Source of the DNA: Pseudonocardiales bacterium
GTDB lineage: Bacteria; Actinomycetota; Actinomycetes; Mycobacteriales; Jatrophihabitantaceae
Assembly: GCA_025465405.1 (NCBI GenBank)
Contig: JAODNL010000132.1
Location: forward strand, 1 to 11,842
DNA: 11,842 nt
Reading direction: 5' to 3'
The notes below the pieces were generated by a model. That model searched no databases and was not told the DNA's origin. It saw nothing but the letters and a program-made list of their open reading frames with translations. The position numbers and the translations under genes were made by a program. How positions within the stretch are numbered: the stretch's first letter is position 1; each line of letters begins with the position of its first letter. Below, one piece after another: positions 1 through 5,248 of this stretch.

Positions 1-89
1 GGGCGCAGCTACGCCGGCGCCGCCCGCGCCGCGAGGCGATCGCGTCGGCCGAGACCGCCACCCCGGTGATGGAAAGCACGCCCGACTGA
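1..89 (+). CDS. C-terminal end of an upstream protein (partial)
   Basis: This looks like the last 28 codons of a gene that begins left of the window. Reading codons from base 3, the frame is open to a TGA at 87-89, and all but two of its codons end in G or C, as expected for a real gene in this genome; the other two frames fit less well. The peptide has an arginine-rich stretch (LRRRRPRRE) followed by an acidic, Ala/Thr-rich tail ending in STPD. That could be the cytosolic tail of a membrane protein or simply a disordered C-terminus. No family can be assigned. The stop lies 55 bp before the thiolase start, so the two could be cotranscribed. Confidence 0.5.
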   Translation, partial: AQLRRRRPRREAIASAETATPVMESTPD

Positions 90-144
90 CACCGCCGCGC
101 GTGGGTGGCAGCATCGCTGGCAGTAGCCCGACGAAGGAGCCCCC

Positions 145-1365
145 ATGACCGACGCCGTGATCGTCTCCACCGCCCGCTCGCCTATCGGCCGCGCGGTCAA
201 GGGATCGCTGGCCACGATCCGCCCCGACGAGCTGGCGACGCAGATCGTTCGCGCGGCGCTGGACAAGGTGCCTGCCCTCGACCCGCACGAGATCGAGGAC
301 CTGATGATGGGTTGCGGTCAGCCCGGCGGCGAGTCGGGCTTCAACATCGGCCGGGTCGTCGCGGTGCAGCTCGGCTACGACTTCCTGCCCGGCACGACCG
401 TGAACCGCTACTGCTCGTCGTCGCTGCAGACGTCGCGGATGGCATTTCACGCGATCAAGGCCGGCGAGGGCGACGTCTTCGTCTCCGCCGGCGTCGAGAC
501 GGTGTCGCGATTCGGGAACGGCAGCTCCGACGGCTGGCCGAACACCCACAACGCCTCCTACGCCGCGGCCGAGTCGCGGACTGCGAAGCGGGCGGAGTCG
601 GGTGCTGACGAGTGGCGCGACCCGCGCGAGGACGGGCTGTTGCCCGACGTCTACATCGCGATGGGGCAGACCGCGGAGAACCTGGCGCTGCTCAAGGACG
701 TCAGCCGCGAGGACATGGACCGCTTCGGGGTCCGGTCACAGAACCTCGCCGAGGAGGCGATCAAGAACGGGTTCTGGGCGCGTGACATCACGCCCGTGAC
801 GCTGCCCGACGGCACGGTCGTCTCCACCGACGACGGTCCCCGCGCGGGCGTCACCTACGAGGCGGTTTCGCAGCTCAAGCCGGTGTTCCGGCCGGACGGC
901 CGCGTCACCGCCGGCAACTGCTGCCCGCTCAACGACGGCGCGGCCGCGGTTGTCATCATGAGCGACACGAAGGCCGCGCAGCTCGGCCTAACCCCGCTGG
1001 CCCGGATCGTCGCGACCGGCGTCTCGGGCCTGTCCCCGGAGATCATGGGCCTGGGCCCGGTCGATGCGACGCGGCGCGCCCTGGCCAACGCGAACATGAC
1101 CATCGGCGACATCGACCTGGCCGAGATCAACGAGGCGTTCGCCGCCCAAGTACTGCCGTCGCAGCGCGAGTTGGGCATCGACATGGACCGCCTCAACGTC
1201 AACGGCGGCGCGATCGCCATCGGCCACCCGTTCGGCATGACGGGAGCCCGCATCACCACGACGCTGATCAACTCGCTGCAGACGCACGACAAGCAGTTCG
1301 GCCTGGAGACGATGTGCGTCGGCGGCGGTCAGGGCATGGCCATGATTCTCGAGCGGCTGTCATGA
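145..1365 (+). CDS. Thiolase family protein (acetyl-CoA C-acyltransferase)
   Basis: A 406-residue thiolase, the usual length for the family. Thiolases cleave 3-ketoacyl-CoA with CoA in beta-oxidation or condense two acyl-CoAs in the reverse direction, in the cytosol. The complete catalytic set is visible: nucleophile Cys90 in NRYCSSS, the NEAFA motif at 329-333, His361 in GHPFGMTGAR, and Cys391 in CVGGGQGMAM. This argues for a degradative or biosynthetic thiolase rather than an SCP2-type protein lacking these residues. The ATG at 145 is supported by AAGGAG at 134-139. The nearby acyl-CoA dehydrogenases suggest a beta-oxidation role, but a convergent gene separates them, so they are not one operon. 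Chain-length specificity cannot be read from the sequence, and acetoacetyl-CoA thiolase remains possible. The FadA/AtoB-type assignment is secure. Confidence 0.95.
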   Translation: MTDAVIVSTARSPIGRAVKGSLATIRPDELATQIVRAALDKVPALDPHEIEDLMMGCGQPGGESGFNIGRVVAVQLGYDFLPGTTVNRYCSSSLQTSRMAFHAIKAGEGDVFVSAGVETVSRFGNGSSDGWPNTHNASYAAAESRTAKRAESGADEWRDPREDGLLPDVYIAMGQTAENLALLKDVSREDMDRFGVRSQNLAEEAIKNGFWARDITPVTLPDGTVVSTDDGPRAGVTYEAVSQLKPVFRPDGRVTAGNCCPLNDGAAAVVIMSDTKAAQLGLTPLARIVATGVSGLSPEIMGLGPVDATRRALANANMTIGDIDLAEINEAFAAQVLPSQRELGIDMDRLNVNGGAIAIGHPFGMTGARITTTLINSLQTHDKQFGLETMCVGGGQGMAMILERLS

Positions 1366-1426
1366 GGCGTTACGCACTGGATTTTGGGGCGTAACCACAG
1401 TGGGTCACGCTCGTTGAACGGGTAGG

Positions 1427-1464
1427 ACGCGACCGGAAATCCGTGGGGGAATGGCCGGTCGCGT
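1427..1464 (+). terminator. Inverted repeat after thiolase, possible terminator
   Basis: ACGCGACCGG at 1427-1436 pairs perfectly with CCGGTCGCGT at 1455-1464 across an 18-nt loop, about 60 bp past the thiolase stop. A smaller pair (GTTACGC 1369-1375, GCGTAAC 1389-1395) lies just after the stop. Neither is followed by a T run. Such hairpins are common 3' ends in actinobacteria, but termination is inferred. Confidence 0.4.
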
Positions 1465-1472
1465 GACGCAAA

Positions 1473-1504
1473 CGAGGGCGGACCCGGTTCCGGGTCCGCC
1501 CTCG
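1473..1504 (-). terminator. 15-bp-stem palindrome, probable bidirectional terminator
   Basis: Bases 1473-1487 pair perfectly with 1490-1504, leaving TT at the centre. The hairpin therefore has a 15-bp GC-rich stem, or 14 bp with a GTTC tetraloop. It starts 20 bp past the stop of the minus-strand Bax inhibitor-1 gene; on that strand it is followed by TTTGCG, a short T run. It also lies at the end of the thiolase transcript, so it probably separates the two convergent genes in both directions. Confidence 0.7.
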
Positions 1505-1523
1505 GCGTGTGTCGAGCAGCTCG

Positions 1524-2315
1524 CTACTCGCGCAGATAGCTCAGCAGGCGCAGGATCTCGAGGTACAGCCAGATCAGCGTCACCATCAGCCCGAACGAGG
1601 CGAACCACGCCAACTTCTGGTCGGAGCCCTGCCGGATGCTGCGCTCGATCATGTCGAAGTCCATGACCAGGTTCATCGAGGCGATCACGATGCAGACCAC
1701 GCTGAACGCGATCGCCAGCACCCCGCCGGAGCGCAGCCCGAGGCCGCCCGGGTGGAACAGGTATGCGATCAGGTTGACCACCATCAGGCCGAAAACACCG
1801 ATGGTGGCACCGACCACGACACGCGTGAACTTGGGCGTTACCCGGATGGCACCGATCTTGTAGACGAACAGCATGCCGCCGGCGACCATCACCGTGCCGG
1901 TAACCGCCTGGATGACGATTCCCGAGTACATCGCGTTGAACAACCGGCTGATCGCACCGAGGAACGCGCCTTCGAGCGCCGCGTACACCAGTGCCGTGGC
2001 GGCGTTGGCCCTCATCGTGAAGGACATGTACAGGCCGAGGGCAAGCCCGCCCATGGCGCCGATGAGCAGCACCGGCAGCGCTGCCCGGGTGGTGACGAGC
2101 TCCCACGAGATCGCGCCGGACACCAGCAGCACGCCCAGCATGGCGGCGGTGCGCTGAACGACGTCGTCGAGGGTCATGTAGCGCGACGGCGCGCGGGCAC
2201 CGGCGAAGGCCGGCTGGTCGTACAGCTTCTGCAGGTCGACCGCGGAGGGAGTCGGCACGCCTCGGTTCGGCCCTGATGCCTGGCCGAACTTGTTGATGAC
2301 GGGGTTCTGAGCCAT
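1524..2315 (-). CDS. Bax inhibitor-1/YccA family membrane protein
   Basis: A 263-residue integral membrane protein of the actinobacterial Bax inhibitor-1 (YccA-like) family. About the first 50 residues are hydrophilic and cytosolic (NPVINKFGQ...PTPSAVDLQKLYDQPAF). Seven hydrophobic segments follow, roughly at 55-75, 80-100, 107-123, 130-153, 165-187, 198-220 and 234-258. Family-typical stretches are YAALEGAFLGAISR (111-124) and the acidic MDFDMIE (218-224). Family members act as pH-sensitive cation (Ca2+) leak channels or as modulators of membrane proteases; the role here is unknown. The ATG is supported by AGGAGG (plus-strand CCTCCT at 2327-2332), 11 nt upstream. The promoter resembles that of an envelope-stress sigma factor, which fits a membrane-quality role. 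Family assignment is firm, function is inference. Confidence 0.93.
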   Translation of the reverse strand: MAQNPVINKFGQASGPNRGVPTPSAVDLQKLYDQPAFAGARAPSRYMTLDDVVQRTAAMLGVLLVSGAISWELVTTRAALPVLLIGAMGGLALGLYMSFTMRANAATALVYAALEGAFLGAISRLFNAMYSGIVIQAVTGTVMVAGGMLFVYKIGAIRVTPKFTRVVVGATIGVFGLMVVNLIAYLFHPGGLGLRSGGVLAIAFSVVCIVIASMNLVMDFDMIERSIRQGSDQKLAWFASFGLMVTLIWLYLEILRLLSYLRE

Positions 2316-2360
2316 CGGGGTTCGAGCCTCCTGATTTACGGGGTTGGTACTACCTCGGAC

Positions 2361-2386
2361 AACGTTATGCGCGGTCGCGGAGTTCC
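2361..2386 (-). promoter_or_regulatory. ECF sigma-type promoter of the BI-1 gene
   Basis: On the minus strand, GGAACT (plus 2381-2386) is followed after exactly 16 nt by CGTT (plus 2361-2364). This matches the GGAAC-N16-18-GTT architecture of SigE/SigH/SigR-type ECF sigma factors in actinobacteria. Transcription would start near 2352-2355, giving a 5' UTR of about 40 nt that contains the AGGAGG site. I see no better housekeeping -35/-10 pair here. The match is by eye and short motifs can arise by chance. Confidence 0.5.
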
Positions 2387-2410
2387 GGCCAGGGCCGGGT
2401 GACCGGCGGG

Positions 2411-2470
2411 TGCGGCGGTGGTCACCTTCGGCGTTGCGGCGGTGGTCACGTCCGCCGTTGCGGAGGTCTT
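2411..2470. repeat. 24-bp tandem repeat (2.5 copies) between divergent genes
   Basis: Two adjacent 24-bp units, 2411-2434 and 2435-2458, both begin TGCGGCGGTGGTCAC and end CGT, differing at three positions. A diverged half copy beginning TGCGGAGGT follows at 2459-2470. The array sits between the BI-1 promoter on the left and the start region of the acyl-CoA dehydrogenase on the right, so it could be a shared regulator-binding region. It could also be repeat slippage without function. Confidence 0.7.
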
Positions 2471-2476
2471 ACTCGC

Positions 2477-2512
2477 GGGTAACTTATACCCCATACACAG
2501 TGTCGCCGACAC
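2477..2512 (+). promoter_or_regulatory. Candidate promoter with two dyads upstream of acyl-CoA dehydrogenase
   Basis: This is an AT-enriched patch in GC-rich DNA. Possible -10 boxes are TAACTT (2480-2485, 16 nt after a TTGCGG at 2458-2463) and TATACC (2485-2490). Over them lies a dyad, GGGTA (2477-2481) with TACCC (2487-2491). Just downstream is a perfect 13-bp inverted repeat, GTGTCGCCGACAC (2500-2512), ending five bases before the Shine-Dalgarno site. Dyads over a -10 are typical of TetR/GntR-type control of fatty-acid genes, but no regulator gene lies alongside. Confidence 0.4.
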
Positions 2513-2527
2513 ATGCAGGAGATGCAC

Positions 2528-3856
2528 ATGGCAGCTGGCACCCCGAACCGACGTGACCTCATGGGGGTGGGTCTGGCCGCGCTGAACCGGCTGGCCGGCG
2601 TCGGCGCACTCGACCGGCTGCGCCTGCGCCGGCCGATCGAGAGGGCCGTGTACGAGGCGAGCCGCACCGGGTTCAAGACCGCTGCTGCCGCCAACCGGGC
2701 GTTCTCCGCCGCGCAGACGCGCAGCGCTGCCGAGCGGCCGGCCCCGTCCGGCGACCGTGGACTGTTCGACCTGACGCCGACGGACGAGCAGAAGATGATC
2801 GTCGACGCCACGGCGGAGTTCGCCGCCGCGCAGCTGCGTCCGGCCGCGGCGGGGGCGGAGCACGACTGCGCCGCACCCGAGGCACTGCTCAAGCGGTCGG
2901 TGACCGAGCTCGGCGTGACGCTCGTCGGCATCCCGGAGAGCCTCGGCGGCATGGGGGCCGAGAGGTCGACAACGACGGGCGCGCTGGTCGCGGAGGCACT
3001 CGCGTACGGCGACATGGGCCTGGCCGTGGCCTGCCTCGCGCCGGCCGCGGTCAGCAACGCGCTCGTGCTCTGGGGCGACGCCCAGCAGCAGGCGACCTAC
3101 CTTCCCGCGTTCGTCGGTGACGACGTGCCGGCCGCGGCGCTGGCGGTAACCGAGCCGCATCCGCTGTTCGATCCGTTCGCTCTGCGCACGACCGCACGGC
3201 GCATCGAGGGCGGATTCGTGCTCGACGGCCTGAAGTCCCTCGTCCCGCGCGCCGACAAGGCCGAGCTGTTCGTCGTCGCCGCGCAGCTGGACGGCGCGCC
3301 GGCGTTGTTCCTCGTCGAGTCGGGCACGCCCGGCATCACGGTCGAGGCGGAGCCGGCGATGGGCCTGCGCGCCGCGTCGATGGCCCGCGTCGCGCTGACC
3401 GATGTCGCGCTGCCCGTGTCGGCCCTGCTCGGCGGCGATGACGTCGACGCCTATGCCCAGTGCATCCGGCTGGCGCGCCTGGGCTGGGCGGCGCTTGCAC
3501 TGGGCACCTGCCGCGCGGTCCTCGACTACGTCATCCCGTACGTCAACGACCGGCACGCATTCGGCGAGCCGGTAAGCCACCGTCAGGCCGTCGCGTTCAT
3601 GGTCGCGAACATCGGCATCGAGCTGGAGGGCGCCCGGCTGGTGACGCTGCGCGCGGCCAGCCGAGCCGAGCAGGGCAAGCCGTTCGCGCGCGAGAGCGCG
3701 CTGGCCCGCAGACTGACCGCCGAGTACGGCATGCGGATCGGCAGCGACGGCGTGCAGCTGCTCGGCGGCCACGGCTACGTCACGGAGCATCCGGTGGAGC
3801 GCTGGTACCGCGACCTCCGGGCCGCGGGCGTCATGGAAGGCGTGGTGCTGGTCTGA
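2528..3856 (+). CDS. Acyl-CoA dehydrogenase family protein with N-terminal extension
   Basis: A 442-residue acyl-CoA dehydrogenase (FAD-dependent alpha,beta-dehydrogenation of acyl-CoA). The fold starts near residue 80 (FDLTPTDEQKMIVDATAEF). The preceding ~78 residues are an Ala/Arg-rich extension. The middle beta-domain reads TEPHPLFDPFALRTTA (208-223), where the usual TEPxxGSD loop has lost Gly-Ser-Asp. Next come DGLKSLVPRADKAELFVVA (233-251) and the C-terminal helical domain with DRHAFGEPVSHRQAVAFMVA (341-360) and GGHGYVTEHPVERWYRDLRA (413-432). Glu437 in VMEG occupies the catalytic-base position and the chain ends five residues later, which looks like a natural end of this subfamily. I chose the ATG at 2528 because AGGAG (2517-2521) sits 6 nt before it; an in-frame ATG at 2513 has no such site. 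Substrate unknown. It is followed by a second dehydrogenase and may pair with it. Confidence 0.9.
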   Translation: MAAGTPNRRDLMGVGLAALNRLAGVGALDRLRLRRPIERAVYEASRTGFKTAAAANRAFSAAQTRSAAERPAPSGDRGLFDLTPTDEQKMIVDATAEFAAAQLRPAAAGAEHDCAAPEALLKRSVTELGVTLVGIPESLGGMGAERSTTTGALVAEALAYGDMGLAVACLAPAAVSNALVLWGDAQQQATYLPAFVGDDVPAAALAVTEPHPLFDPFALRTTARRIEGGFVLDGLKSLVPRADKAELFVVAAQLDGAPALFLVESGTPGITVEAEPAMGLRAASMARVALTDVALPVSALLGGDDVDAYAQCIRLARLGWAALALGTCRAVLDYVIPYVNDRHAFGEPVSHRQAVAFMVANIGIELEGARLVTLRAASRAEQGKPFARESALARRLTAEYGMRIGSDGVQLLGGHGYVTEHPVERWYRDLRAAGVMEGVVLV

Positions 3857-3905
3857 TGGCGATCACTTCGGCGGCCGCAGCCGTGATCAACAGCGCCCCA
3901 TGGTC

Positions 3906-3929
3906 GTCCTGGCGACTGTCCTGGCGACC
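3906..3929. repeat. Short tandem repeat in the gap between the dehydrogenase genes
   Basis: GTCCTGGCGACT (3906-3917) is followed directly by GTCCTGGCGACC (3918-3929). The 118-bp gap also holds a weak inverted pair, GATCAC (3861-3866) with GTGATC (3883-3888), around a GCGGCCGC palindrome. There is no clear promoter or strong terminator, so readthrough from the first dehydrogenase into the second is likely. Confidence 0.45.
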
Positions 3930-3974
3930 GCTTTCTGCCGCTGTTCAGCGATGTGGAGTGGAGGGGGCGGGGGC

Positions 3975-5186
3975 ATGACGATCAACCTCGAGATGCCGAA
4001 GAAGTTCGCGCTGGTCGTCAATCAGGCGCATCAGGTGTCGACGGAGATCTTCCGGCCCATCTCGCGCAAGTACGACCGCGCCGAGCACGAGTATCCCAAG
4101 GAACTCGACATGCTCGCTTCGCTGATCGACGGCATGAACGCTTCCGGACAGAGCAACACCGGCGCGCGTGGCGTTCGCCGGGAGGACGGCGACGGCGGTG
4201 TGGGCAACCGTAACGGCACCAACATGTCCAGCGTGCTGTCGATCATGGAGGCGTGCTGGGGCGATGTGGCGATGGTGCTCTCGATGCCGCGGCAGGGATT
4301 GGGCAACGCGGCGATCGCCTCCGTCGCGAATGACGAGCAGCACGAGCGGTTCGACCCGCTGTGGGCCGCGATGGCGATCACGGAGCCGTCGTTCGGCTCG
4401 GATTCGGCCGCGGTCCAGACCACCGCGGTCCTCGACGGTGACGATTACGTGATCAACGGCGAGAAGATCTTCGTGACCGCCGGGGGACGCTGCGACGCCG
4501 TCGTGGTCTGGGCGTCGCTGGACAGGAACAGGGGGCGGGCGGCGATCAAGTCGTTCGTCGTCGAGAAGGGCACGCCCGGCCTGGTCGTCGAGCGGCTCGA
4601 GCACAAGCTCGGCATCCGCGCGTCGGATACCGCGACGATCCGGTTCACCGACTGCCGCGTCCCGAAGCGGAACTTGCTCGGTTCGCCGGACATCGAGGCC
4701 GAGCAAGGCTTTGCCGGTGTCATGCAGACCTTCGACAACACCCGGCCGCTCGTCGCGGGGATGGCGGTGGGCTGCGCGCGGGCGGCTCTGGACGAGACGC
4801 GAGAGCTGCTGCGCCAGGCGGGCGTCGAGGTCGACTACGACCGACCCGCCTACGCCCAGCACGCTGCCGCTGCCGCCTTGCTGCAGATGGAGGCCGACTG
4901 GGAGGCGGCGTATCTGCTGACCATGGAGGCCACCTGGATGGCCGACAACAACAAGCCGAACTCGCTGCAGGCCTCGATGGCCAAGGCGAAGGCGGGGCGC
5001 GCCGGCGTGGACATCACGCTGCGCTGCGTCGAGCTGGCCGGCTCGTACGGCTACGGCGAGGGCTCCTTGCTCGAGAAGTGGGCGCGGGACGCGAAAATCC
5101 TCGACATCTTCGAGGGCACCCAGCAGATCCAGCAGCTGATCGTCGCCCGCCGGCTGCTGAACAAGTCGTCCACCGAGCTCAAGTAG
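3975..5186 (+). CDS. Acyl-CoA dehydrogenase family protein (canonical motifs)
   Basis: A 403-residue acyl-CoA dehydrogenase of normal length. The FAD/substrate loop is intact (ITEPSFGSDSA, 135-145), as is NGEKIFVTAGG (161-171). A typical beta-domain follows (GLVVERLEHKLGIRASDTA), then the C-terminal helical bundle with LAGSYGYGEGSLLEKWARD (354-372) and ILDIFEGTQQIQQLIVARRL (375-394). Glu380 is the expected catalytic base. It oxidises an acyl-CoA to the enoyl-CoA and would pass electrons to electron transfer flavoprotein. The ATG at 3975 follows a GGAGGG (3960-3965) by 9 nt. In-frame starts at 3900 and 3951 would only add an unlikely hydrophobic or Gly-rich leader encoded by the ribosome-binding site itself. 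It lies 118 bp after another dehydrogenase in the same direction, probably cotranscribed. Chain-length class cannot be assigned. Confidence 0.94.
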   Translation: MTINLEMPKKFALVVNQAHQVSTEIFRPISRKYDRAEHEYPKELDMLASLIDGMNASGQSNTGARGVRREDGDGGVGNRNGTNMSSVLSIMEACWGDVAMVLSMPRQGLGNAAIASVANDEQHERFDPLWAAMAITEPSFGSDSAAVQTTAVLDGDDYVINGEKIFVTAGGRCDAVVVWASLDRNRGRAAIKSFVVEKGTPGLVVERLEHKLGIRASDTATIRFTDCRVPKRNLLGSPDIEAEQGFAGVMQTFDNTRPLVAGMAVGCARAALDETRELLRQAGVEVDYDRPAYAQHAAAAALLQMEADWEAAYLLTMEATWMADNNKPNSLQASMAKAKAGRAGVDITLRCVELAGSYGYGEGSLLEKWARDAKILDIFEGTQQIQQLIVARRLLNKSSTELK

Positions 5187-5221
5187 CGCGGGGCTGCGGC
5201 TCGCCGTCCTCAGCCCCGCGC
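5186..5221 (+). terminator. Hairpin between convergent genes
   Basis: GCGCGGGGCTG (5186-5196) pairs perfectly with 5211-5221 across a 14-nt loop. The stem begins on the last base of the dehydrogenase stop codon and lies 22 bp from the stop of the convergent surface-protein gene. There is no T run on either strand. Its position suggests a bidirectional 3'-end structure. Confidence 0.5.
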
Positions 5222-5248
5222 CGTCCTCAGCGGCGGCCCGTCCTCAGC
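5203..5248. repeat. Three spaced copies of CCGTCCTCAGC
   Basis: CCGTCCTCAGC occurs at 5204-5214, 5221-5231 and 5238-5248, with a period of 17 bp. The first two copies also share the preceding G. The last copy contains the stop codon of the surface-protein gene (TCA, 5244-5246 on the plus strand). The first copy lies in the loop and right arm of the hairpin at 5186-5221. It may be a local duplication of a 3'-end segment. Confidence 0.6.

Noticed and set aside
90..148. Possibility that the upstream gene ends in the ATGA overlapping the thiolase start
   Set aside because: That frame (stop TGA 146-148) has mixed third-position bases, whereas the frame ending at 87-89 has nearly all G/C.
1509..2276. 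255-codon plus-strand frame opposite the Bax inhibitor-1 gene
   Set aside because: His/Asp/Arg/Gln-rich composition is the antisense image of a membrane protein; no ribosome site.
2336..3790. Long minus-strand open frame (484 codons) opposite the first acyl-CoA dehydrogenase
   Set aside because: It is Arg/Asp/Gly/His-rich without any family motif, and the plus strand encodes a complete dehydrogenase; this is an antisense shadow typical of high-GC DNA.
3900..3974. Longer N-terminus for the second acyl-CoA dehydrogenase
   Set aside because: The added residues include a five-glycine run encoded by the ribosome-binding region itself; ATG 3975 has a well spaced GGAGGG.
56..5186. Steroid-degradation cluster suggested by the paired dehydrogenases and thiolase
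   Set aside because: No other steroid-pathway gene (Kst, Hsa, Mce or P450 types) is in the window, so general beta-oxidation cannot be excluded and no substrate is claimed.
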